From contig NZ_CP115165.1 in NCBI RefSeq assembly GCF_028622095.1, forward strand, positions 2,539,501 to 2,603,500: a DNA stretch of 64,000 nucleotides. The letters run 5' to 3'. The DNA comes from Deinococcus aquaticus. GTDB lineage: Bacteria > Deinococcota > Deinococci > Deinococcales > Deinococcaceae. The notes beneath the pieces are model-generated. The model did no database searches, was not told the DNA's origin, and was given only the letters and a program-made list of their open reading frames with translations. Position 1 is the stretch's first letter. Each line of letters begins with the position of its first letter. A program made the position numbers and the translations under genes. Below are positions 51,306 to 60,024 of this stretch, piece by piece.

Positions 51306-52643
51306 ATGACCACCGAAGCGCACACCCCGGAAGCCGCCCAGCAACGCCTGCCCCGCACCCTCACCCGCGACCTGAACCACCACGACGGTCAGACCGTGCG
51401 CCTGCAGGGCTTCGTGCACGCCCGCCGCGACCTGGGCGGCGTGCAGTTCGTGGTGCTGCGCGACGTGAGCGGCGTCACGCAGTGCGTCGGTAAGGGCCTG
51501 AACCTGCCGCTCGCGGAGAGCAGCGTGGAGGTCACGGGCACCGTCAAGGCGCACCCCAAGGCGCCCGGCGGGTTCGAGGTGCAGATCAGTGAGTTCCGCG
51601 TGATCAGCGCCGCCGTGGAGGCCAGCCCGGTCGAGATTCCCAAGATGGAATGGAACGTCAACCCGGAAACCATGCTGGACTACCGCGTGGTGACCGTGCG
51701 CGGCCTGAAGGAACGCGCCGCGCTGAAGGTGCAGGCTGAACTCGTCGCGGCGTTCCGGGATCACCTGATGACCGAGGGTTTCACCGAGATCAGCACGCCC
51801 AAGATCGTCTCGGCGGGCGCGGAGGGCGGCGCGAACCTGTTCCCCATCGACTACTTCGGGCACCCCGCGTACCTCGCGCAGAGCCCGCAGCTGTACAAGC
51901 AGATCATGGTCGGCGTCTTCGAGCGCGTGTTCGAGGTCGCGCCCGTCTACCGCGCCGAGGAGCACGCCACCAGCCGCCACCTGAACGAGTACCTGAGCCT
52001 GGACGTCGAGATGGGCTTCATCGAGGACGAGGAAGACGTCATGAGCCTGGAGAACCGCCTGCTGGCGAGCATCATGACCCGCCTGCACGCCACCTCGCAG
52101 GCCGAGTTCGACCTGCTGGGCGCGACCATTCCCGACGTGCCCGCGCACATTCCGCGCATCAGCCTGTTCGACGCCCGCGCCCTCGTGACCGAGAAGTACG
52201 GGCATTCGGTGGGCGGCAAGGACCTCGACCCGGAAGCCGAGCGCCTGCTGTGCCAGCACTACGCGGAAACAGAGGGCAGCGACTTCGTGTTCGTCACCAA
52301 GTACCCCCGCGCCGCCCGGCCCTTCTACGCGCACCCGGACAGCAACCCCGACGGCAGCCTCAGCAGCGAGATCACGCGCGGCTTCGACCTGCTGTTCCGC
52401 GGCATCGAGATCACGTCGGGCGGCCAGCGCATCCACGACCACGCCATGCTGATGGAGTCCATCGCCGCGTACAAACTCAACCCCGAGTCGCTTTCGGGCT
52501 ACACCGAGGTCTTCAAGTACGGCATGCCCCCCCACGGCGGCTTCGCCATCGGCGCCGAACGCCTGACCGCCAAACTGCTGGGCATCAGCAACGTCCGCTA
52601 CGCCCGCGCCTTCCCCCGCGACCGCCACCGGCTGACGCCCTGA
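51306..52643 (+). CDS. aspS2: Aspartyl-tRNA synthetase, archaeal type (probably non-discriminating)
   Basis: A 445-aa class II synthetase. The OB-fold anticodon domain (VRLQGFVHARRDLGGVQFVVLRDVSG) is followed by motif 2 (VFEVAPVYRAEEHATSRHLNEY) and motif 3 (GGFAIGAERL). It lacks the bacterial GAD insertion and has the length of archaeal AspRS. In D. radiodurans a second, archaeal-type AspRS makes Asp-tRNA(Asn), which GatCAB amidates to Asn-tRNA and is the route to asparagine. AAGGAG lies before the ATG at 51306. Confidence 0.92.
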   Translation: MTTEAHTPEAAQQRLPRTLTRDLNHHDGQTVRLQGFVHARRDLGGVQFVVLRDVSGVTQCVGKGLNLPLAESSVEVTGTVKAHPKAPGGFEVQISEFRVISAAVEASPVEIPKMEWNVNPETMLDYRVVTVRGLKERAALKVQAELVAAFRDHLMTEGFTEISTPKIVSAGAEGGANLFPIDYFGHPAYLAQSPQLYKQIMVGVFERVFEVAPVYRAEEHATSRHLNEYLSLDVEMGFIEDEEDVMSLENRLLASIMTRLHATSQAEFDLLGATIPDVPAHIPRISLFDARALVTEKYGHSVGGKDLDPEAERLLCQHYAETEGSDFVFVTKYPRAARPFYAHPDSNPDGSLSSEITRGFDLLFRGIEITSGGQRIHDHAMLMESIAAYKLNPESLSGYTEVFKYGMPPHGGFAIGAERLTAKLLGISNVRYARAFPRDRHRLTP

Positions 52644-52690
52644 GGGGCGTGGGTGATGGTTGATAGATGATGGTTGATGGCTGATGGACA
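52644..52690 (+). repeat. TTGATGG-type tandem repeat after aspS2
   Basis: Directly after the aspS2 stop the DNA reads GGTGATGGTTGATAGATGAT and so on: degenerate units of TTGATGG. Similar units occur, in both orientations, at 58368-58445. Low-complexity intergenic sequence of unknown role. Confidence 0.6.
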
Positions 52691-52783
52691 GGCTCGCCCC
52701 GTGACGGGTGGGCCTGTTTTCCATTGTTGGGCGGGTGTACGCTGGATGCACACCCCAGCCCCCCCGGCCCCGGAGGAACCACC

Positions 52784-53434
52784 ATGCGCGCACCTGCCGT
52801 CCGACCCGCCCTGATCCTGACTGCCGCCCTGCTGGGAAGCGCCAGCACGCACGCACTGGCCGCCTGCGACCCCGCCGGGTTCATGCCGCCCGGCACCCGC
52901 ACGTACCGCCTGACCACGCAGGCCCAGAGCAGCACCTTCACGTCCCGCGCCCAGGTGAAAGGCAACGCCGTGACCGTGCAGACCACCATGGGCGGCCAGA
53001 CGACCACCAGCACCTGGACCTGCACCGGCAAGGGCATGACCGCCAACATCGGCTCCGGCAAGGGCGACCTGCGACTGGATTCCGGGTTCTACCCGCCCAC
53101 ATCCGCCTGGAAGGTCGGGTATGCCTGGACCAGCGACGGGAAGCTGCAGGCCAGCGGCGGCATGAATATGCAGAGCCGCAGCCGCAGCCGCATCGCCGCG
53201 CAGGAGAAAGTCACCACGCCCGCCGGGACCTTCACGGCGCTGCGGGTCGAGACGACCACGACCACCACCATGACCCCACCCGCCGGGACGGACCTGCCGC
53301 CCGGCATGGACCTGAACAAACTGATGGGCGGCGAGACCACCAGCACCGCGTGGTACGTGCGCGGCGTCGGCCTCGTCAAGCAGACCATCCCATCCGCGCA
53401 GCACAGCATGGTCCTGACGAAGTACACCCGCTGA
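52784..53434 (+). CDS. Secreted protein of unknown function
   Basis: A 216-aa protein with a signal peptide (MRAPAVRPALILTAALLGSA, cleavage after THALA). The mature part is beta-rich and Thr/Gly/Gln-rich, with one Cys pair (ACDPAG, WTCTG). The overall layout (SFYPPTSAWKVGY, then TPAGTFTALRVETT) resembles DUF3108-like periplasmic proteins. GGAGG precedes the ATG by 8 nt. Probably envelope-located. Confidence 0.78.
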   Translation: MRAPAVRPALILTAALLGSASTHALAACDPAGFMPPGTRTYRLTTQAQSSTFTSRAQVKGNAVTVQTTMGGQTTTSTWTCTGKGMTANIGSGKGDLRLDSGFYPPTSAWKVGYAWTSDGKLQASGGMNMQSRSRSRIAAQEKVTTPAGTFTALRVETTTTTTMTPPAGTDLPPGMDLNKLMGGETTSTAWYVRGVGLVKQTIPSAQHSMVLTKYTR

Positions 53435-53488
53435 CCCACTCCCGCTGGCCCTTACCGGCCCCGGCGCACCTGGGCTACCATTCCCGGC

Positions 53489-54268
53489 ATGACCGACCCC
53501 ACCCGAGGCAGCAACGAACAGGCCCTGAACGAGGAATTCGCGCAGTTCAGCGTGGACGGGCAGCGCATGTACGGCCTGCTGCACCGCCCCACCGGCGACG
53601 CGCCCGCGCAGGGCTGGCCCAGCGTGGTCATCCTGCACGGCTTCACCGGTAACCGTGGCGGCGATCACCGCCTGCTGCCGCTGCTGTCACGGTTCCTGGC
53701 GGCCAGGGGCATCGCCAGCCTCCGCTTTGATTTCCGTGGCAGCGGCGAGAGCCACGGCGATTTCAGCGAGATGACCGTCACCCGCGAGGTGCAGGACACG
53801 CAGGCCGCCTTCGAGTACCTGCGCCGCCAGTCGGGCATCGACCCGGAACGCACCATGCTGCTGGGCTTCAGCATGGGCGGGCTGGTCGCCGCGCTCAGCG
53901 CGCCCCTGGTGCGCCCGCACCGCCTCGCGCTGTGGGCCCCCGCCCTGCCGGAACTGTGGTTGCCGTTCCTGCGCGGCGGCTTCCTGCCCGCCACCGTCAC
54001 GGATTACGGCGGCTGGCCGCTGGGCCGCGACTTCCTGCAGGAAATGACCCGCCTGCGCCCCCTGGAAGCCGCTGCCGGGTGGCAGGGCGAGGCCCGCGTC
54101 TTCCACGGAGACGCCGACCAGACCTGCCCCCCCGAATATGGCGTGCGCTACGCCCAGGCCCTGCGCTGCGAGGCCGTCGCCATTCCCGGTGCGGGCCACA
54201 CCTTCGACTCGCTTGAACAGGTGGACCTGCTGTACCGCGAAACGGCGCGCTTCCTCACCGGGGAGTGA
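53489..54268 (+). CDS. Alpha/beta-hydrolase (esterase-like)
   Basis: A 259-aa hydrolase. The oxyanion strand is ILHGFTGNRGG, the nucleophile elbow GFSMGG (Ser), with Asp in HGDADQTCPP and His in GAGHTFDSLEQ completing the triad. It resembles the BAAT/cinnamoyl-esterase-like group. The substrate is unknown. Confidence 0.9.
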   Translation: MTDPTRGSNEQALNEEFAQFSVDGQRMYGLLHRPTGDAPAQGWPSVVILHGFTGNRGGDHRLLPLLSRFLAARGIASLRFDFRGSGESHGDFSEMTVTREVQDTQAAFEYLRRQSGIDPERTMLLGFSMGGLVAALSAPLVRPHRLALWAPALPELWLPFLRGGFLPATVTDYGGWPLGRDFLQEMTRLRPLEAAAGWQGEARVFHGDADQTCPPEYGVRYAQALRCEAVAIPGAGHTFDSLEQVDLLYRETARFLTGE

Positions 54269-54350
54269 AGGAGAGGCGGGATGCGGTGCGTGTGGAGCGG
54301 GGAAGGCAGGGGCCGTTCCCGCCCACTTCTCACTCCCGACCCGCCACTGC

Positions 54351-55031
54351 CTACCCGTCCGAGCGGGCGACCCAGATGGTGTGCCACGCGCCCCGGCCCT
54401 CGCGGGCGCGGGCGCGGCGGACCTCGGTGTGGTACCCGGCCCTCTCCAGCGCGGCCGTGAAGCGCGGCACGGCCTCCACGCTCCAGACGGCCAGCAGACC
54501 GCCGGGCGTCAGGGCGGCGCGGATGGCGGCCAGACCGCGCGGGGAGTACAGCCAGTCGTTGCCGTGCTGGGTCATGCCTTCCGGGCCGTTGTCCACATCC
54601 AGCAGGATCGCGTCGAAGGTCCGCCGCGAGGCGCGGATCAGGTCGGCCACGTCGCCCACGTGCACGCGGGTGCGCGGGTCGGTCAGGGGGTACCCGGCGG
54701 CCTGTGCGAGCGGACCACGGTTCCAGTCCACGACGGCCCCCACGAGTTCCGCGACGGTGACGGTCCCGTCCGGCCCGGCGCTGCGCAGCGCGGCGGCCAG
54801 CGTGAAGCCCATGCCCAGACCGCCCACCAGGACGTGCGCGGCGGCGCGGCCCGCCACCTGCGGCACGGCGTACTCGGCCAGGGCCTCCTCGCTGGCGTGC
54901 TGGCGGCTGTTCATGAGTTCGCTCACGTACCCGCTGATGCGGATGCTGAACTCGTTCTCACGCTGCCACAGTTCCAGCTGATCGGGACTGCCGGGAATCG
55001 GCGCGGAACCCAGCGGCACCCAGGCTTTCAA
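54351..55031 (-). CDS. Spermidine-synthase-like methyltransferase-fold protein
   Basis: A 226-aa protein with the SAM/dcSAM-binding pattern VLVGGLGMGFTLAAAL, then DAILLDVDNGPE and the final strands GGLLAVWS. This is the spermine/spermidine-synthase superfamily, but the polyamine-specific gate-keeping Asp residues are not evident, so real polyamine synthesis is doubtful. Convergent with the alpha/beta hydrolase. Confidence 0.78.
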   Translation of the reverse strand: MKAWVPLGSAPIPGSPDQLELWQRENEFSIRISGYVSELMNSRQHASEEALAEYAVPQVAGRAAAHVLVGGLGMGFTLAAALRSAGPDGTVTVAELVGAVVDWNRGPLAQAAGYPLTDPRTRVHVGDVADLIRASRRTFDAILLDVDNGPEGMTQHGNDWLYSPRGLAAIRAALTPGGLLAVWSVEAVPRFTAALERAGYHTEVRRARAREGRGAWHTIWVARSDG

Positions 55032-55110
55032 GCGCGCACCGGGCGGAGGGAAGGAAGGGGGAGGCGGGGGCAGACAAACGGCATCCGGCCAGTGTACCCG
55101 CCTGCCCCGC

Positions 55111-55638
55111 CTACAACCCGATCAGGGCGCCCAGCGCGGCCGCACCGATCACGACCAGCGCGGGGTTCACGCGCGTGCGGGTCAGCAGCGCGAACGCGGC
55201 GGCGGCGATGACGGCCCCTGCCACGTTTTGCACGCTGCCGCGCGCCAGGACCAGCACCCCGGCCAGCAGTACGCCCCCACCGAACGGCAGCAGGGCACTG
55301 CGGATGGTGGGCAGCCACTTCCAGCCCAGCAGTCGCCTCCAGGCGAGGGCGGCGGCGGCGCTCAGCAGGGCGGTCGGGCCGTAGAAGCCCAGCGTGGCGG
55401 CGGCCGCCCCGGCCCACCCGCCAGCCGCGAAGCCGTAGTGGGTCATGGCCAGCATGTTCGGTCCCGGCATGACCTGCCCCAGCGCGAACCCGCTGGCCAG
55501 CGTGTCGGGCGTGATCCAGTGCCGCTGCCCGACCAGCACCCGTTCGATCTCGGCGAGGTTCGCGCCGCCGAAACTGATCAGGCCCAGCCGCGTGAAGGTC
55601 AGCAGGATGTCCAGCCAGTTCGCTCCGGCGTCCGTCAT
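55111..55638 (-). CDS. chrA: Chromate transporter, half-size protein 2
   Basis: A 175-aa membrane protein starting [27 protein letters not shown]. The ChrA half-domain signature [10 protein letters not shown] plus [10 protein letters not shown] is clear, with about five helices. It overlaps the other half by ATGA, so the two make a heterodimeric CHR permease for chromate or sulfate export, as in split short-chain ChrA pairs. Confidence 0.86.
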   Translation of the reverse strand: MTDAGANWLDILLTFTRLGLISFGGANLAEIERVLVGQRHWITPDTLASGFALGQVMPGPNMLAMTHYGFAAGGWAGAAAATLGFYGPTALLSAAAALAWRRLLGWKWLPTIRSALLPFGGGVLLAGVLVLARGSVQNVAGAVIAAAAFALLTRTRVNPALVVIGAAALGALIGL

Positions 55639-56255
55639 GGCCGCTCCGGTTCCGGGCGGGGACGGTGCAGGATCAGGCCCGCGCCCACCACGACGGCCAG
55701 GACCGGCAGCAGGTCCAGGCGCAGCAGGCCGATCCCGGCGAAGGTCACCAGGGCCAGCACCCACCCGCCGCGCAGGCCGCCCACGACCCGCAGGACCGGC
55801 AGGGCCGCCGTGAGCATGACCGCCAGGGCCGCGCAGGCCGCGCCACGCAGCGCACTCTGTAGGGGGGCGGGCAGCCCGCCGGGCAGGCCGAGCGTGACGA
55901 CCGTGACGGCCAGCATGGCGATCAGTCCGGGCGTCAGCACGCCCACGACCGCCCAGAGCGCGCCGGTCCAGCCGCGCAGGCGCGCGCCGATCATGGCGGC
56001 CAGATTCACAGCGTTCGGGCCGGGCGTCAGTTGCGCCAGCGTGTACGTCTCCGCGAAGTCCAGTTCGGTCATCCAGGCGCGTCCCAGCGCGGCGCGGCGC
56101 ATGTGGGCGGGCAGGCCGCCGCCGATGCCCACCATCGCCACGCCCGCAAACACCCGCAGCAGGTCCGAGTGCGTGGGCGTGACCGGAACCGGCGCCGGTG
56201 GGTGGTGGGGTGCGTCCTCCGGCGGGGCGGGCGGCGGGGCGGCGGGGGCACTCAT
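55635..56255 (-). CDS. chrA: Chromate transporter, half-size protein 1
   Basis: A 206-aa membrane protein with a Pro-rich N-terminal tail of ~28 residues, then [17 protein letters not shown] and [13 protein letters not shown], the second CHR half signature. It precedes and overlaps the other half. The start at 56255 lies 2 nt from repeat copy 3, so the promoter may lie within or beyond the repeat. Confidence 0.86.
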   Translation of the reverse strand: MSAPAAPPPAPPEDAPHHPPAPVPVTPTHSDLLRVFAGVAMVGIGGGLPAHMRRAALGRAWMTELDFAETYTLAQLTPGPNAVNLAAMIGARLRGWTGALWAVVGVLTPGLIAMLAVTVVTLGLPGGLPAPLQSALRGAACAALAVMLTAALPVLRVVGGLRGGWVLALVTFAGIGLLRLDLLPVLAVVVGAGLILHRPRPEPERP

Positions 56256-56256
56256 C

Positions 56257-56370
56257 TGAACTCCGGTTGAACAGCGTTCAACCCGAGCAGGAGAGAAGCG
56301 GATTCCGGGCGTGGAGTTGGCACCCCGGTGCCGTGCCGGGGTGTGAACGCAACAGACGGAATCCGTACCA
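56257..56370 (+). repeat. Dispersed repeat, copy 3
   Basis: It contains ACTCCGGTTGAACAGCGTTC, the GTGGAGTTGGCAC block and ends ACAGACGGAATCCGTACC. The left TACGG end is eroded (CTGAACTCC). The repeat abuts the chrA start rather than a stop codon. Confidence 0.8.
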
Positions 56371-56538
56371 TGGCCCGAGGCTACTCCCGGCCCTGCCGCG
56401 CGGGCGTGACTGGCGGGGGAACACCCGTGCACGCAACGCACGCAACCTTCTCCTGACGTGCCTGCTGAGCCGCCCCACTACGCCAACTGGCTGATTCTGC
56501 CCGCGTAAATTCGCCCGTGGCGTATCCTGGGAGGCACG

Positions 56539-57561
56539 ATGACCACCTCACCCCCGGACGCCGCCGTGCACGTTCGCGATCTGCGCAAGGCCTACGCCGT
56601 ACACGAGAAGGAACCCGGCTTCATGGGCAGCCTGCGCTCGTTCGTGAGCCGCAAGACCCGGCAGGTCGAGGCAGTGCGCGGCGTGAGCTTCGACCTGCAC
56701 CCCGGCGAGGTCGTGGGGTTCCTCGGGCCGAACGGGGCGGGGAAGACCACCACCCTCAAGATGCTCTCGGGGCTGCTGCACCCCTCGGGCGGCGAGGCGC
56801 GCGTGGCGGGCTTCGAACCCCGGCGGCGCGAGGCGGCGTTCCTGCGGCAGATCACGCTGGTCATGGGGCAGAAGCAGCAGCTGATCTGGGACCTCCCCGC
56901 GCTGGATTCCTTTCTGGTCAATCAGGCGATCTACGAGATCCCGGATGACCAGTACCGCGCGACCATGCGCGAGTTCACGGACGTGCTGGGCCTGGACGGC
57001 ATCCTGAAAAAGCAGGTGCGCAAGCTGTCGCTGGGCGAACGCATGAAGTGCGAACTGGCCGCCGCGCTGCTGCACCGCCCGAAGGTGCTGTTTCTGGACG
57101 AACCGACCATCGGGCTGGACGTGAACATGCAGGAAAGCGTGCGGGCCTTCGTGCGCGACTACAACGAGCGTTACGACGCGACCGTGATCCTCACGAGTCA
57201 CTACATGGCGGACGTGACCGCCCTGGCCCGTCGCATCCTGGTGATCGACCAGGGCGCGCTGGTGTTCGACGGCGACCTGGGCAGCCTCGCCGGGCAGGCG
57301 CGGGCGGGGAAGACGATCCGGCTGCAACTGCGGTCCCCCGTGACCGCGCAGGCACTCGCCGCGTACGGGCAGGACGTGAGCGTGGACGGCCTGAGCGCCC
57401 AGCTGAGCGTGCCGCGCGCCGAGGTCAGCGAACGCGCCGCGCGGCTGCTGGCCGACCTGGACGTGGCCGACCTGACCGTCGAGGACCCCAGTATCGAGGC
57501 GGTCATGGCTGACCTGTTCGGACACCGCACGCCCCCCGCGCCCGCACTGGAAAGCGCGTGA
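56539..57561 (+). CDS. ABC-2 type exporter ATP-binding protein
   Basis: A 340-aa nucleotide-binding subunit. Walker A is GPNGAGKTT (residues ~74-82), the signature KLSLGERMKCELA, Walker B LFLDEPTIGLD, with the H-loop in TSHYMADV. It carries a ~50-residue insert before Walker A (GFMGSLRSFVSRKTRQVEAV) typical of YbhF/DUF4162-like exporters. GGGAGG precedes the ATG. It overlaps the permease by 4 nt. Confidence 0.92.
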   Translation: MTTSPPDAAVHVRDLRKAYAVHEKEPGFMGSLRSFVSRKTRQVEAVRGVSFDLHPGEVVGFLGPNGAGKTTTLKMLSGLLHPSGGEARVAGFEPRRREAAFLRQITLVMGQKQQLIWDLPALDSFLVNQAIYEIPDDQYRATMREFTDVLGLDGILKKQVRKLSLGERMKCELAAALLHRPKVLFLDEPTIGLDVNMQESVRAFVRDYNERYDATVILTSHYMADVTALARRILVIDQGALVFDGDLGSLAGQARAGKTIRLQLRSPVTAQALAAYGQDVSVDGLSAQLSVPRAEVSERAARLLADLDVADLTVEDPSIEAVMADLFGHRTPPAPALESA

Positions 57562-58367
57562 GCCGCCCCGGCCCCCTGAACACCGCGCGGGTGCTGTTCG
57601 TCACGCGCTTCGCGGAGATGGCCGAGTACCGCGCCGAGGTTGTCATCTGGATGCTGTCGGGCACGCTGTCGCTGGTCATGATGCTGGTCTGGATGGCGCA
57701 GGCGCAGGCCGCGCCCGGCGGGCAGATTCGTGGCTACGACGCCGCCGGGTTCGCCACGTACTTCCTGAGCACCTGGCTGGTGTCGCAACTGCTGGTCGTG
57801 TGGGTCGCGTGGGAACTGGACTTCGAGATCCGGCAGGGCACCCTGTCGGCCAAGCTCCTGCGCCCGCTGGACCCCATGTGGACGCACTACGCGTCGCACG
57901 TGGCCGAGCGGCTGGTCAGGATCGCGCCCATGCTGGTGCTGGTCACGGCCTTCGCGCTGCTGTCCGGCGCGCGCTTCACGACCGAGTGGTGGGCGTACCC
58001 GGCCGCGCTGGGCCTCGCCGCGCTGGGCTTCACGGCGCGTTTCCTGTACGAGTACGCCATCGGCCTGCTGGCCTTCTGGACCGAGAGCAGCACCAGTTTC
58101 CAGGAACTCGCGTGGCTGGTGTACGCCGCGCTGGGCGGCATGTTCGCCCCGCTGGACTTCTACCCCGCCTGGGTGCAGGCCGTGGCCGTCTGGACGCCGT
58201 TCCCGTACATGCTGGGCCTGCCCGCGCAACTCCTGGCGGGGAAGGCCGGACCCGAGGACGCCCTGCGCGGCGCGCTCGTCATGCTGGGCTGGCTGGTCGT
58301 GTTCTGGTTCCTGCGGCTGGCCGTCTGGCGCGCCGGCCTAAAGAAATATGGCGCGGTGGGAGCATGA
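57558..58367 (+). CDS. ABC-2 type permease 1 (DUF990-like)
   Basis: A 269-aa inner-membrane protein with six helices. The conserved segments are RFAEMAEYRAEVVIWMLSGTL at the start and FEIRQGTLSAKLLRPLDPM in the loop, as in ABC-2 permeases paired with this type of ATPase. It starts with ATG-GTG-type overlap (GTGAGC) on the ATPase stop. Exports an unknown substrate with the second permease. Confidence 0.88.
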   Translation: MSRPGPLNTARVLFVTRFAEMAEYRAEVVIWMLSGTLSLVMMLVWMAQAQAAPGGQIRGYDAAGFATYFLSTWLVSQLLVVWVAWELDFEIRQGTLSAKLLRPLDPMWTHYASHVAERLVRIAPMLVLVTAFALLSGARFTTEWWAYPAALGLAALGFTARFLYEYAIGLLAFWTESSTSFQELAWLVYAALGGMFAPLDFYPAWVQAVAVWTPFPYMLGLPAQLLAGKAGPEDALRGALVMLGWLVVFWFLRLAVWRAGLKKYGAVGA

Positions 58368-58445
58368 GGGTTGATGGTAAACGGTTGATGGTTGACAGAG
58401 GCTGGTGCGCTCTTCCATCAACCATCAACTATCAACCATCAGCCT
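58368..58445 (+). repeat. Inverted TTGATGG-type repeat between ABC-2 permease genes
   Basis: GGTTGATGGT and GGTTGATGGTTGA are followed by the reverse complements CCATCAACCATCAACTATC and ACCATCA, so the 78-bp gap can form a hairpin. Units match the tract at 52644-52690. Confidence 0.6.
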
Positions 58446-58458
58446 TCTGGGGGGCCGC

Positions 58459-59247
58459 GTGACGCGTTACCTGCGCCTGTTGCGGATCTTCACGGGCGCG
58501 ACCCTGTCGGCGCAGCTGGAGTACCGTGCGAACTTCGTGGGGGCGCTGCTGGCCAGCCTGGGCGAGGTGGGCGTGGCGCTGCTGGGCCTGGGGATCGTGT
58601 TCGGGCAGCCCGGCATTACCAGCGTGGGCGGCTGGTCGTTCCGGGAGGCGCTGCTGGTCACGGGGTTCTTCATGCTGACCGAGGGTGTGATCAGCGTGTT
58701 CATCCAGCCGAACATGAGCAAGATCGCGGACGCCATCCGCACCGGCAGCATGGACTTCACTCTGCTCAAACCCATCGACGCGCAGTTCGGGGTGAGTGCC
58801 CGGCACCTGAACGTGCTGCGCGCCCCGGACCTGCTGATTGGCCTGGGCCTGATCGCCTACGCTGCGTCGGGCCTGAGCGTCACGGCGGGTGGGGTGCTGG
58901 GCGCGGCGCTGCTGTACGCCTCGGCGGTCGTGATCGTGTACTGCATCTGGCTGGCGCTGAGCACCACGGCGTTCTGGTTCGTGAAGACGCAGAACGTCGC
59001 GGAACTGTTCAACGGCGTGTTCGGCGCGGCCCGCTTCCCGGTGTCCGCCTTCCCGCTGCCCGTGCGGGCGTTCCTGACGTTCGTGGTGCCGGTGGCGTTC
59101 ATCACGACCGTGCCCGCGCAGGCCATGACGGGCGAACTGGCCTGGAGCGTGGCGCTGGCGTCGCCGGTCGTAGCGGCCGCGCTGTTCGTGGGTACCCGCC
59201 TGTTCTGGCTGCGCGCGGTCGGCAGTTACACCAGCGCGAGCAGCTGA
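58459..59247 (+). CDS. ABC-2 type permease 2 (DUF990-like)
   Basis: A 262-aa paralogue of permease 1 with a GTG start behind GGGGGG. Helix and loop order match: SAQLEYRANFVGALLASL, then IADAIRTGSMDFTLLKPID. The two permeases with the ATPase form a heteromeric exporter of the kind sometimes called DUF990/ABC_membrane_4. It overlaps the next gene (TGATG). Confidence 0.87.
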   Translation: MTRYLRLLRIFTGATLSAQLEYRANFVGALLASLGEVGVALLGLGIVFGQPGITSVGGWSFREALLVTGFFMLTEGVISVFIQPNMSKIADAIRTGSMDFTLLKPIDAQFGVSARHLNVLRAPDLLIGLGLIAYAASGLSVTAGGVLGAALLYASAVVIVYCIWLALSTTAFWFVKTQNVAELFNGVFGAARFPVSAFPLPVRAFLTFVVPVAFITTVPAQAMTGELAWSVALASPVVAAALFVGTRLFWLRAVGSYTSASS

Positions 59248-59885
59248 TGCCCACAGGTCCGGGCGCCTGGGAGGCCCCCACTTGGCAGGCACTGGGCCTG
59301 AGCCGCCCGCGCGCCCTGCCCCTGACCGGCGCGGCCCGCGAGCGGCTGGCGCACATGACCGAACTGCGCGACATCGACTCGCCCGCCGCAGCCGCCCGCG
59401 CCGGGGCCGAGTACGCCGGGGAACGCTGGCTGGCGCCGGACCTGCTGGGCGTGCGCCCCTGGCTGCCGCCGGACACGCCGCGCCGCGAGGTGCCGGGCGC
59501 CGTCCTGAACGGCGAGTGGACCGGCTTTCTGGCCCTGCTGGGCGAGTACGGCCCGTGGGTGTACGCCGCCGACGTGCGCGCGTTGCAGGTGCTCTCGGGT
59601 GCGTACGCCGCGCTGGTGCAGGCCGCGCAGGTCGCGCCGGAACCCGTGGCCCTTCAGGCCGCCGCACTCTCGCTGGCCGACGCGCCGCACCACACGTTGC
59701 TGATCCGGTTGGAAGCCACACCGTACCGCCGCCCCGGGCGGCCCGCGCGCTGGTGGTCGTGGCGGCTGCCCGGAAGGCAGCCTCCCGCCGACGCCACCAC
59801 GCTGGTCGAACTGGAACGCGCCTTCTGGACGCAGGTGGCCGCGCACGCCCAGGACCGCCGCGCCGCCTGGGCCACCCGCCGCTAG
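59247..59885 (+). CDS. Unknown protein coupled to the ABC-2 operon
   Basis: A 212-aa soluble protein starting on the permease stop (TGATG). It is Ala/Leu/Arg-rich with a Trp-rich region (RPARWWSWRLPGRQPPAD) and a central EYAGERWLAPDLLGVRPWLPP. No motif is recognised. Coupling suggests a role with the exporter, but this is only inferred. Confidence 0.68.
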   Translation: MPTGPGAWEAPTWQALGLSRPRALPLTGAARERLAHMTELRDIDSPAAAARAGAEYAGERWLAPDLLGVRPWLPPDTPRREVPGAVLNGEWTGFLALLGEYGPWVYAADVRALQVLSGAYAALVQAAQVAPEPVALQAAALSLADAPHHTLLIRLEATPYRRPGRPARWWSWRLPGRQPPADATTLVELERAFWTQVAAHAQDRRAAWATRR

Positions 59886-60024
59886 GGTGCGCCTCCGCCG
59901 TGTGCTTCCGACTTGCTGCGCCGGGTTCCGGTCAGGGCGGACATTTTAAGCTGTCGTTCACGTCCCTGCCGGATTGTCGGCTGCTGCCGACTTTTCCCCG
60001 CGCCGCCGCATTACATTTCCGCGT

